Origin: Microbacteriaceae bacterium
GTDB taxonomy: Bacteria > Actinomycetota > Actinomycetes > Actinomycetales > Microbacteriaceae
Assembly: GCA_004297935.1 (NCBI GenBank)
Contig: SCRE01000018.1
Span: 1-64,000, forward strand
DNA: 64,000 nt
Direction: 5' to 3'
Shown: positions 51,301 through 59,661 of the stretch, piece by piece
Numbering within the stretch: position 1 is the stretch's first letter
Layout of the letters: the number at the start of each line of letters is the position of its first letter
Program-made: the position numbers and the translations under genes
The notes under the pieces: generated by a model
What the model was told of the DNA's origin: nothing
What the model saw: the letters and a program-made list of their open reading frames with translations, nothing else
Databases searched by the model: none

Positions 51301-52241
51301 AGGTATTCGCCGAATGTCATCAGGTCCGCGCGCTTGATCGCGGGCACCAACAGGGCACGGCTGCCGTCCGGTTTCGGCAGGTCGATCGCGATGCCGAGGC
51401 CGACATGGGCGGGCGAGACGACGGAGGGCTTGTCGTCCACGATGTCGTAGTGAACATTCTGGCTGGGGAATTCTTTCAGCGCGCGGATCAGCGCCCAGCC
51501 GATCAGGTGGGTGAAACTCACCTTGCCGCCGCGTGCGCGCTTCAGATGGTTGTTGATGACGATGCGATTGTCGATCATCAGCTTCGCCGGAATCGTGCGA
51601 ACACTCGTCGCGGTCGGCACCGTCAGGCTGGCATCCATGTTCGTGGCGAGAGACTTGGCGATTCCGCGCAACGGCAGGACCACGTCTTGCGCGGCTTCGC
51701 CGGCCGGCTCGTCGGCTGCGACGATCTGCTGCGGGGCGGTGACCGGTGCGTCGGCGGGAACCGGCTGTGGACGCGGGGCGATCGACGTCGTCCTCGCGAT
51801 CGGCTGCGTGCCGATCACGGCGATCGGTGCGGTGATCGGATGCGTCTCCGCCGAGACCTCCGCCGACGCCTCGCCAGACTCCGCCGACGTCTCGCCGGGC
51901 TCCTTAGACGCCTCGGCGGCCGGCGTCTCGGTCTCAGCCCGACCGGGTGCGGGCACGGCGGGCGCTGCCGGCGTCGCCGGCTCCGCAGCTAGCGCGTCGA
52001 CCAGTTCGGCGACCGGTGGCAGCGGCGTTCCCGCCGGGTGCGTCGTGCCGCCGACGTTCGGCTCAGCGGGGGTCGCGGCGCTGCCGGGCTGGTAGTTCTC
52101 AAGGATGGGCCACCAGGACTTGTCGACCGAATTCTTGTCCGTTCGATACTGCTCGTAGAGCTCATCCACGAGCCATTCGTTGGCTCCGAACTCACTCGAG
52201 GCCCCTTGGTCGGCACCTACTCCGGTCAACTGGCTCGACAC
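48318..52241 (-). CDS. kgd: Multifunctional 2-oxoglutarate metabolism enzyme (Kgd/OdhA/SucA-type)
   Basis: 1307 residues. A short N-terminal targeting segment ([12 protein letters not shown]...[12 protein letters not shown]) is followed by a Pro/Ala/Glu-rich linker to about 170. The E2-type acyltransferase domain ([17 protein letters not shown]) and the ThDP-dependent E1 domain ([21 protein letters not shown], and later [28 protein letters not shown]) follow. No lipoyl domain is present, as in mycobacterial Kgd and corynebacterial OdhA. It feeds the TCA cycle and is controlled by a FHA protein in relatives. GTG 52241 (VSSQLTGVG) is chosen; ATG 52262 is possible. Confidence 0.95.
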   Translation of the reverse strand: [1307 protein letters not shown]

Positions 52242-52378
52242 AGTCGTTCGCCCACTCTCCATTGATGCTCTGTTGATGCAATTCTCTGGTGCAGCGACGG
52301 GCTCGTGACCCCGCGCTTCTCTTCGGTGTTCAAGCCTAATCCCATTGCGTCGACCTCGCTGCCAGGCTGCTGGGACGA

Positions 52379-52384
52379 TACCGT
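52379..52384 (+). promoter_or_regulatory. -10 element of probable leaderless guaB1 transcript
   Basis: TACCGT ends 6 bases before ATG 52391; no ribosome binding site is visible. Confidence 0.3.
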
Positions 52385-52390
52385 TGATGC

Positions 52391-53830
52391 ATGGAGTTCT
52401 ATGGGACGACCCCGACGCATGATCTGACATATTCCGACGTGTTTCTCGTGCCGAGCCGGTCCGACGTGACCAGCCGGCTCGACGTCTCGTTGGCTCCGGG
52501 TGACGGCACCGGTGCGACCATTCCGATCGTCTCCGCGAACATGAATTCGGTCACCGGGCCGCGCCTGGCCGCGACGCTCGCGCGGCGCGGAGGGCTCGGC
52601 GTATTGCCGCAGGACATGCACCTGCAGGAGCTCGACGCAGCGATCCGTTGGGTCAAAGGCCAGCCGGTCGCGTACGACACCCCACTGGTGATGAACCCGA
52701 AAGACACCGTCGAAGCCGCACTCTTGCGGGTTCCGGCCGTCGCGGCCCACGGCGTGGTGCTCTTCGACGACGCCGGCGCGTATCTCGGCTGTGTCCTGGC
52801 GGAGGATCTCGCAGTGGCGCTCCCGGATGCCCCGCTCGGCGATCTCCTGCATGGCGCGGTCACCGCACTCGATGCCGACGACGTTCCCGACGGTCGCGCC
52901 GCATTCGACCTGATGAGCGAGGCCGGGATCGACTTCGCACCTGTTCTGCAGCACGGTCGGGTGATCGGCACACTGGGCCGCACGAGCGCGCTGCGCTCGA
53001 CGATCTACACGCCCGCCGTGGATGCACATGGTCGGTTGCGGGTCGCCGCGGCGGTCGGAATCAACGGGGACGTCGCCGGCAAGGCGAGGGCACTGGCATC
53101 CGCCGGGGTCGACGTGTTGGTCATCGATACGGCGCACGGCGATCAGGGCGGCATGCGAACGGCGATCGCCGCCGTCAAGTCGCTGGACCTCGGTCTGCCG
53201 ATCGTTGCGGGCAATGTCGTCACCGGACGGGCCGTGCGCGAGCTCGTCGAAGCGGGGGCGGACATCCTGAAGGTCGGGGTCGGCCCGGGCGCCATGTGCA
53301 CCACCCGCATGATGACGGCCGTCGGCCGGCCGCAGTTCTCTGCCGTCGTGGAGACGGCGGATGTCGCACGCGAGCTCGGTGCGCATGTCTGGGCGGACGG
53401 CGGTGTGCGCTACCCCCGCGACGTCGCGCTGGCGCTCGCGGCGGGCGGGTCGTCGGTGATGATCGGTTCCTGGTTCGCCGGCACGATCGAGGCGCCCGGT
53501 GATCTGCGTGCCGACGAGGACGGCGATCTGTACAAGGAGAGCTGGGGGATGGCATCGACCAAGGCCGTGCACGAGCGTTTCGAACGGTTGGACGCATACG
53601 ACCTCGCCCGCAAGGAGCTGTTCGCGGAGGGGATCTCGTCGTCGAAGATCTATTTGGACCCGTTGCGCCCGTCTGTCGAGGACCTGCTCGACATGATCAC
53701 GACCGGGCTGCGCAGTTCGTTCACCTACGCGGGGGCACGTTCCGTCGTGGAGTTCCACGACCGGGCGCTGGTGGGAATCCAGTCTGCCGCCGGTTACGAA
53801 GAGGGCAAGGCGCTGCCGGTCAGCTGGTAG
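52391..53830 (+). CDS. guaB1: GuaB1-family protein (IMPDH-like; GMP reductase in mycobacteria)
   Basis: 479 residues. TIM barrel with a CBS pair inserted (about 95-215), catalytic Cys303 in GPGAMCTTRMM, and phosphate-site DGGVRYPRDVALALAAG. It is labelled IMP dehydrogenase-related, but the mycobacterial GuaB1 was shown to be a GMP reductase returning GMP to IMP. The two CNNM/CorC-like genes downstream repeat the Rv1841c-Rv1843c arrangement. Divergent from kgd. Confidence 0.9.
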   Translation: MEFYGTTPTHDLTYSDVFLVPSRSDVTSRLDVSLAPGDGTGATIPIVSANMNSVTGPRLAATLARRGGLGVLPQDMHLQELDAAIRWVKGQPVAYDTPLVMNPKDTVEAALLRVPAVAAHGVVLFDDAGAYLGCVLAEDLAVALPDAPLGDLLHGAVTALDADDVPDGRAAFDLMSEAGIDFAPVLQHGRVIGTLGRTSALRSTIYTPAVDAHGRLRVAAAVGINGDVAGKARALASAGVDVLVIDTAHGDQGGMRTAIAAVKSLDLGLPIVAGNVVTGRAVRELVEAGADILKVGVGPGAMCTTRMMTAVGRPQFSAVVETADVARELGAHVWADGGVRYPRDVALALAAGGSSVMIGSWFAGTIEAPGDLRADEDGDLYKESWGMASTKAVHERFERLDAYDLARKELFAEGISSSKIYLDPLRPSVEDLLDMITTGLRSSFTYAGARSVVEFHDRALVGIQSAAGYEEGKALPVSW

Positions 53831-53896
53831 TCGCCGCGGCCGTCGCCCGCAAGCCCGGTCGCCCACACCCCGGTCGCCCACAAGGAGAAGGAGATA

Positions 53897-53943
53897 GTCG
53901 GGTTTGAAGGACCGATTTGTCCATGCCGTCCTTCAAACCCGAC
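53897..53943 (+). terminator. Perfect 16-base inverted repeat after guaB1
   Basis: GTCGGGTTTGAAGGAC (53897-53912) pairs with GTCCTTCAAACCCGAC (53928-53943), with a 15-base loop, 67 bases after guaB1. No T run follows. It may be a terminator or a dispersed hairpin. Confidence 0.55.
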
Positions 53944-54089
53944 GGTCTCCGTCGAACCGTGGTGTCGATGCACCGCTTCGGAGGACGTGCGGTGGGCGCC
54001 GGTATAATCGGCAGGACAATGGACGACCCTCCTCCTGCCTCTTCGCCCACGCATAGACCCTCGCCCGTGACCGGGGGTTGGTGATTGCC

Positions 54090-55469
54090 GTGTACGAGTG
54101 GATTCTGCTCGTCGTCGGCATCGTCCTGACCGTCGGAACGGGCTTCTTCGTCGCCAGTGAGTTCGCCTTGGTCAACCTCGACAGGCACGACCTCGAGGCA
54201 CGCCGCGATCGCGGGGAGTCCCGCCTCGGCATGACCATCGCCGCGTTGAAGATCACCTCGACGCACCTGTCGAGCGCGCAACTGGGCATCACCCTGACGA
54301 CGCTGCTCACCGGGTACACGATGGAACCGGCGATCTCGACGCTGCTGTCGCCGTCGCTGGCGGCGTGGGGCGTCACATCCGTTGCCGTGCCTGTTGTTGC
54401 GGCGACCGTCGCGATCGTCGTCGCGACACTGGTGTCGATGATCATCGGTGAACTGGTGCCGAAGAACATGGCGCTTGCGCTGCCGCGGGCGACCGCGAAA
54501 ATCGTGATCCCGTTCCAAACGGTGTTCACGGCAGTTTTCCGGCCCGCCGTCGCGGTTCTGAACGGCAGCGCCAATGGCATCCTGAGGATGCTCGGGGTCG
54601 AGCCGAAGGAAGAGCTCTCGGGTGCGCGCACGGCCGAAGAACTGTCCGCGTTGGTGCGCCGCTCCGCGAGCGCCGGCGTGCTCGAATCCGATACGGCGAC
54701 GCTGCTCAACCGTACACTGCAGTTCGGCGGGCACACCGCGGCGGACGTGATGACGCCGCGGCTGCGCGTCGCGAGCGTTCAGCGCAACGAGCCGGCGCAG
54801 GCCGTGATCGATCTGGCGCGCAACACGGGCTACTCGCGGTTTCCCGTCTACGACGAAGACGCCGACGATGTCGTCGGCGTCGTGCACGTCAAGCAGGCGG
54901 TGGCCGTTCCGCGCGAGCGCCGTACGGTCGTGCCGGTCTCCGCACTGCAGAGCGACGCGCTCCGCGTACCCGAGACGATGAGCCTGGACACCCTGCTCGG
55001 CGAGCTGCGCGGACGCGGCTATCAGCTGGCGGTCGTCGTCGACGAGTACGGCGGAACGGCCGGGGTCACGACCCTGGAAGACCTGGTCGAAGAACTCGTC
55101 GGAGAGGTCGCCGACGAACACGACAAGGCCCGTGTCGACGTCGTGCGCGGCACGGACTCACTGACCTTCCCCGGCATGTTGCGACCGGACGAACTGCTTG
55201 AGCGCACCGGCGTGCGCGTGCCGGAGGATGGTCCGTACGAGACGGTCGCCGGTTTCGTGATGGATGCTCTCGGCCGGCTCCCCGTCGTCGGCGACGAGGT
55301 GCGGCTGACCGGTGGCATACTGCGCGTCGAACGACTCGACGGCCGTCGGATCGACCGGCTGCGGTACACGCCCGCACCGGACGACCAGGGTGAAAACCCG
55401 GGCGAAGGCCTTGGCAACGGCCCGGGCGAGAACACCGACCACCGCGCGGGGGAGGCCGATCGTGGCTGA
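54090..55469 (+). CDS. CNNM/CorC-family membrane protein (hemolysin-like), first copy
   Basis: 459 residues. Membrane DUF21 domain (YEWILLVVGIVLTVGTGFFVASEFALV, then LTTLLTGYTMEPAI and IIGELVPKNMALALP), two CBS domains (about 215-330) and a CorC_HlyC domain at the C-terminus (GMLRPDELLERTGV, then VAGFVMDALGRLP). The family is tied to Mg2+ or Co2+ efflux. The start may be TTG 54078, GTG 54081 or GTG 54090; the last best fits the family. The next gene overlaps by 8 bases. Confidence 0.88.
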   Translation: MYEWILLVVGIVLTVGTGFFVASEFALVNLDRHDLEARRDRGESRLGMTIAALKITSTHLSSAQLGITLTTLLTGYTMEPAISTLLSPSLAAWGVTSVAVPVVAATVAIVVATLVSMIIGELVPKNMALALPRATAKIVIPFQTVFTAVFRPAVAVLNGSANGILRMLGVEPKEELSGARTAEELSALVRRSASAGVLESDTATLLNRTLQFGGHTAADVMTPRLRVASVQRNEPAQAVIDLARNTGYSRFPVYDEDADDVVGVVHVKQAVAVPRERRTVVPVSALQSDALRVPETMSLDTLLGELRGRGYQLAVVVDEYGGTAGVTTLEDLVEELVGEVADEHDKARVDVVRGTDSLTFPGMLRPDELLERTGVRVPEDGPYETVAGFVMDALGRLPVVGDEVRLTGGILRVERLDGRRIDRLRYTPAPDDQGENPGEGLGNGPGENTDHRAGEADRG

Positions 55470-56511
55470 CTGGGCGGGTATCGCCTGGCTGTTCGTGCTG
55501 CTGCTTGCCAACGCATTCTTCGTCGCGTCCGAATTCGCCGTGATCTCGGCCCGGCGCTCACAGATCGAGCCGGCCGCAGAACGTGGGAAACGCTCGGCCA
55601 GGACCGCACTGTGGGCGATGGAACACGCGACTTCGATGCTCGCGACGACGCAGCTCGGCATCACGGTCTGCTCGCTGCTCATCCTGAACGTGTCCGAGCC
55701 GGCCATCCATCACCTGCTGGAGGCACCGCTCGGGCTGACCGCGTTGTCTGCGGATGCGATCGGCGTGATCGCGTTCGTCGTCACGCTGGTGATCGTGTCA
55801 TTCTTGCACGTGGTGTTCGGTGAGATGGTGCCGAAGAATCTGTCGTTCTCGGTGCCGGACCGGGCCGTGTTGATCTTCGCACCGCCGCTCGTGGGCATTG
55901 CCCGGGTGTTCCGGCCGATCGTCGCGACGCTGAATGCGAGCGCGAACGGCGTCGTGCGACTGTTCGGGATCACGCCGCGGTCAGAGGCGGCAAGCACGTT
56001 CACGCTGGATGAGGTGGCCAGCATCGTCGACCAGTCGACGCGTGAGGGCGTGCTCACCGACCGCACGGGTGCACTGACCGCCGCGTTCGAGTTCACCGAG
56101 AAGAAGGCCAGTGAGATCGCTTTGCCGCTGCACGGTCTGATCGGCCTGCCGCCGACCGTCACACCGAATGAGATCGAACGGGCTGTCGCCCGGCACGGGT
56201 TCTCACGGTATGTGATTCAGGACGCCCGGGGCGAGCCGACGGGCTACCTGCATCTGAAGGATGTGCTCGACCTGGAGACGGCGGGGTTCAACCTGCCGGT
56301 GCCGGCGAAACGAGTGCGACAGCTGATCTCGATCTTCGCGGGCACGGATGCGGAGGACGCGCTGGCGACGATGCGCCGCTCCGGCGTGCACCTGGCACGG
56401 ACCTTCGACGCGTCGGGCGCGACGACCGGGGTGCTCTTCCTGGAGGACATCATCGAGGAGCTCGTCGGCGAAGTGCAGGACGCGACGCGTCGCGGGCCTG
56501 GAAACCGTTGA
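55462..56511 (+). CDS. CNNM/CorC-family membrane protein, second copy
   Basis: 349 residues. DUF21 membrane domain (WLFVLLLANAFFVASEFAVIS, then GEMVPKNLSFSVP) and two CBS domains (about 200-335), but no C-terminal CorC_HlyC domain, so it is the short partner. GTG 55462 is inside the end of the first gene. The pair probably forms a hetero-complex, as their conserved tandem order suggests. Confidence 0.88.
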   Translation: MADWAGIAWLFVLLLANAFFVASEFAVISARRSQIEPAAERGKRSARTALWAMEHATSMLATTQLGITVCSLLILNVSEPAIHHLLEAPLGLTALSADAIGVIAFVVTLVIVSFLHVVFGEMVPKNLSFSVPDRAVLIFAPPLVGIARVFRPIVATLNASANGVVRLFGITPRSEAASTFTLDEVASIVDQSTREGVLTDRTGALTAAFEFTEKKASEIALPLHGLIGLPPTVTPNEIERAVARHGFSRYVIQDARGEPTGYLHLKDVLDLETAGFNLPVPAKRVRQLISIFAGTDAEDALATMRRSGVHLARTFDASGATTGVLFLEDIIEELVGEVQDATRRGPGNR

Positions 56512-56628
56512 CCTCCCGGTTTGTGCTCGGTGCGGGCACTCGCATGGGATAGGGGACGAACCGGGCGATGAGGACATGAACGAGATCGGGGGTCGGGACG
56601 GGTGTGCTCCTTCTGTCCGGAATCGACC

Positions 56629-56634
56629 TATCGT
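56629..56634 (+). promoter_or_regulatory. -10 element for nnrD
   Basis: TATCGT ends 6 bases before ATG 56641. GAGGA also lies there, so leaderless and led initiation are both possible. Confidence 0.3.
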
Positions 56635-56640
56635 GAGGAT

Positions 56641-57537
56641 ATGAATCTGACCCAAGCGCACCCGACCGCCGCCAGTGGCCCCGCCGATGGCTCGCCCGAC
56701 GCCGAAGCGCGTGAATGGACCCGCGGGGACGCGTGCGGCTGGATCGCGGTGCCGACGGCATCCGATGACAAGTATTCGCGCGGTGTGCTCGGAATGATCA
56801 CCGGCTCGGCGCGGTACCCGGGCGCCGCCGTGCTCGGGGCGGATGCCGCGATGCGCTCGGGCGTCGGAATGGTGCGTTATCTCGGCGACGCGCACGCGGC
56901 CGACCTGGTGCTGCACAGGCGGCCCGAGGTCGTGACGGCGTCGGGACGCGTGCAGGCGTGGCTGCTCGGTTCCGGGCAGGATGCTGCGACGCGCGATTCC
57001 GCCACTGCGGCCCGGATGGCGCAGGCGCTCGGCGAGGCTGTGCCGGTGGTGCTCGACGCCGGGGCGCTGGACCTTGCGACCGCAGCGGCCGGCCCGGTCA
57101 TCATCACGCCGCACTTTCGGGAGCTCGCCGGCGTGCTTGCGGCGCGCGGCACCGATTGTTCCGCTGCGCTGATCGCGGCAGATCCGCCGGCCTGGGCGCG
57201 GCGCGCTGCCCGGCAGCTTGCCGTGACCGTGCTGCTGAAGGGGACGACGACCTACGTCGCTGCGCCTGATGGCGAGTTGCTCGCCGTCTCCGGCGCACCC
57301 AGCTGGCTGGCGACCGCCGGCAGCGGCGACGTGCTCGGCGGCATCCTGGGCGCGCTGGTCGCGACGCACACCGGGCGACTGGAGGATGACCCGCACCGCG
57401 CACTGCTGCGGCTCGGGGCCACGGCCGCGCTGGTGCACACGCGCGCGGCGGCTCGCGCATCCGGCGGCGGTCCGATCGCTGCGCTTGACATCGCGGACGC
57501 CGTACCCGCGACGATCGCGGCACTGCTCGCCGAGTGA
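56641..57537 (+). CDS. nnrD: ADP/ATP-dependent NAD(P)H-hydrate dehydratase
   Basis: 298 residues, ribokinase-like fold. It repairs damaged NAD(P)H hydrates. The GDVLGGILGAL anion hole with Asp in TAGSGDVLGG, the ITPHFRELAG strand and LKGTTTYVAAPDG are typical. The epimerase (NnrE) half found fused in many bacteria is absent here and is not in the window. Confidence 0.9.
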   Translation: MNLTQAHPTAASGPADGSPDAEAREWTRGDACGWIAVPTASDDKYSRGVLGMITGSARYPGAAVLGADAAMRSGVGMVRYLGDAHAADLVLHRRPEVVTASGRVQAWLLGSGQDAATRDSATAARMAQALGEAVPVVLDAGALDLATAAAGPVIITPHFRELAGVLAARGTDCSAALIAADPPAWARRAARQLAVTVLLKGTTTYVAAPDGELLAVSGAPSWLATAGSGDVLGGILGALVATHTGRLEDDPHRALLRLGATAALVHTRAAARASGGGPIAALDIADAVPATIAALLAE

Positions 57538-57659
57538 GCGGCTGACCGGAACCGACCGGAACCGACAGCAACCGGCAGGTCAGACGCCGAGTGCGATCGT
57601 CTTCCGCGGCCGGACGGCGCCGTGCGCCGCCCCCGACGCACTCCACTAGCATGGTGAGC

Positions 57660-59108
57660 ATGGCGTCCGGCCCCGTTACCAGCGCCGCGCGTTCGCACCG
57701 GCCGGAGCACGGCGAACACGGAGCACGCAGGCGGCGGGAGCACCGTGTCGGAGCCGCGATACGGCATCCGGTCGCACTGTGGATCGCGTTCCTTCTCGTG
57801 CATGTCTGGCTCGGCTATCTGTGTCTGAACGCCCCTGGCCTGCCGCTGGGCGATGTCACCCTCGTGTACAAACCATGGGCGCTGCAAGCGCAGTCCGGCA
57901 TGGCGATCGTCGGACTGGATGTGCCGTGGGTGTACCCGCCGCTGGCGCTGATCCCGATCCTGCTGCCGCTCTTGATCGGGCAGGACCAGTACGCGACCGG
58001 CTGGTTGGCGCTGGTGCTGATTCTGGACGCGGTGGGGTTCGCAGTGTTGACCGCGCGCGGAGGGCGCCGCGTGGCCTGCGCGGCCTGCGCGGCCTGGTGG
58101 TGGTTGGCGTTCCTGTTGCTGCTCGGCCCGATCGCGGTGGCCCGGCTGGACACCGTATCCGTCGCGATCGTGATCGTGGCGCTGCTCTGGCTTCGTTCGA
58201 TGCCACGGGTTGCCGCCGTGCTGCTCGCCGTGGCCACCTGGATCAAGGTGTGGCCGGTTGCCGCGATCGCAGCCGTCTTCGTGGTCAGCCGGGACCGGTG
58301 GCGGATGTTGCTGGCGGTCGCCTCGACGAGTGTCGTGATCGTGATCCTCGGCCTCACCTTCGGCAACGGCATGAACGTGTTCAGCTTCGTGACCCAGCAG
58401 ACCGGGCGCGGCCTGCAGATCGAAGCGCCGGTCAGTGCGCCGTGGATGTGGGCGGCCGCGTTGCACAGTCCGGGGTCGTTCGTCTACTACGACCATGCGC
58501 TGCTGACGTTCCAGGTGGCCGGCCCGAACATCGGCTTCGCCATCGCCCTGATGACCCCGTTGCTGGCCGCAGCGGCCGTGCTCGTGCTGCTGATCGGAGC
58601 CTGGGCCACGTATCGGGGCGTGCCGGCCCTGGCCGTGCTGCCGCCGTTGATGCTGGGACTGGTCGCGACGTTGATCGCGTTCAACAAGGTCGGATCGCCG
58701 CAGTACATCACCTGGTTCGCGGCGCCCGTCATTCTTGGAATCGTCTGCGGAGGGCGGCAGTTCCGCACGCCTGCGATCCTGGTCGCGATCACGGCGGCGC
58801 TCACGCAGGTCGTCTACCCGTATCTGTACGTCGGGTTGCTCAATGCGAACGTGCTCATGGTCGCGGTCCTTTCGGCACGCAACCTGATGCTGTTCGCCAT
58901 TCTCGGCTGGAGCCTGTGGGCGCTGTACCGCAGCGCACGCACGATCAGCCGGACGACCGCCTCGGGTGGCGATGACTTCGACGATGACTCCGTCGAGCAC
59001 TTCGGCGAGGAAGCCGGCGAGGAAGCCGGCGACGACGCCTCCACGCCGGGGGCGACGACTTGGCCGTTCCCTGCTTCCCGAGACGGCTTCCCGAGACGAA
59101 ATCCCTAG
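57660..59108 (+). CDS. GT87/DUF2029-type polyprenol-phosphate mannosyltransferase-like protein
   Basis: 482 residues with about ten or eleven membrane helices. DVTLVYKPWALQ in the first loop and WVYPPLALIP match the GT-C GT87 family, which adds mannose from polyprenyl-phosphate-mannose to lipomannan-type glycans. ATG 57660 is 7 bases after TAGCAT; ATG 57651 is also possible. The acidic tail (DDFDDDSVEHFGEEAGEEAGDD) is unusual. Its coding end carries triple TCCCGAGACG-like repeats. Confidence 0.78.
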   Translation: MASGPVTSAARSHRPEHGEHGARRRREHRVGAAIRHPVALWIAFLLVHVWLGYLCLNAPGLPLGDVTLVYKPWALQAQSGMAIVGLDVPWVYPPLALIPILLPLLIGQDQYATGWLALVLILDAVGFAVLTARGGRRVACAACAAWWWLAFLLLLGPIAVARLDTVSVAIVIVALLWLRSMPRVAAVLLAVATWIKVWPVAAIAAVFVVSRDRWRMLLAVASTSVVIVILGLTFGNGMNVFSFVTQQTGRGLQIEAPVSAPWMWAAALHSPGSFVYYDHALLTFQVAGPNIGFAIALMTPLLAAAAVLVLLIGAWATYRGVPALAVLPPLMLGLVATLIAFNKVGSPQYITWFAAPVILGIVCGGRQFRTPAILVAITAALTQVVYPYLYVGLLNANVLMVAVLSARNLMLFAILGWSLWALYRSARTISRTTASGGDDFDDDSVEHFGEEAGEEAGDDASTPGATTWPFPASRDGFPRRNP

Positions 59109-59124
59109 ACGAAAGGACTGAACG

Positions 59125-59439
59125 ATGATTGTTGCATTCTCGGTGTCGCCGGGCGGCGATGGGAGCGCTGACGGATCCGTGCACGACGCGGTGGCCGCGG
59201 CGGTCGAGATCGTGCGGGCATCCGGGCTGCCGAATAGAACCAGTTCGATGTTCACCGAGCTCGAGGGGGAGTGGGACGAGGTCTTCGATGTGGTCAGACG
59301 GGCGACGGAGGCTGTCGGGGCATTCGGCAGCCGGGTCTCCCTTGTGCTGAAGGCGGACATCCGGCCCGGTCGCACCGGCGAGCTGACCGGGAAGATCGAT
59401 CGGCTCGAGGCTGCGCTGGCCGCCCGCGGCGGCAATTGA
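59125..59439 (+). CDS. Thiamine-binding protein, MTH1187/YkoF family
   Basis: 104 residues of the UPF0045 ferredoxin-like family (MIVAFSVSPGG, then NRTSSMFTELEGEWDEVFDVV) which binds thiamine. AAAGGA lies 8-13 bases before the ATG. It is only 16 bases after the mannosyltransferase gene and likely shares its mRNA; there is no room for a thiamine riboswitch. Confidence 0.88.
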   Translation: MIVAFSVSPGGDGSADGSVHDAVAAAVEIVRASGLPNRTSSMFTELEGEWDEVFDVVRRATEAVGAFGSRVSLVLKADIRPGRTGELTGKIDRLEAALAARGGN

Positions 59440-59450
59440 CACGCCCGCGG

Positions 59451-59464
59451 TCGAATCGATTCGA
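59451..59464. repeat. 14-base palindrome
   Basis: TCGAATCGATTCGA is a perfect palindrome 11 bases after the thiamine-binding gene. It may be a protein site or chance. Confidence 0.4.
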
Positions 59465-59661
59465 AAGTGCCGGGGCAGCCCTCTACGATGTATCCATGTC
59501 CGCTCAACCTGACGGGCCGGCGACGCGTTCGCGCTCGCGACCTTCACGATCGATCGTTCTCGAGCCCGGCGCGGCTGGGCCCCGCCGCCTTCGACCGGTG
59601 CTGTCCCGACCGTGCCTGTCGCGGCGGTGTAGCGGTTGGTTGGGCGGCGCAGAATATGCGA

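Noticed and set aside
49215-51992. 925-codon open frame opposite kgd
   Set aside because: It mirrors kgd codon structure, its protein has no domain, and kgd is certain. Same for the long frames at 26291-28876, 57252-59507, 10208-11542 and 29605-31410.
59109-59124. TPP riboswitch before the thiamine-binding gene
   Set aside because: Only 16 bases separate it from the previous gene, and no Thi-box sequence is present.
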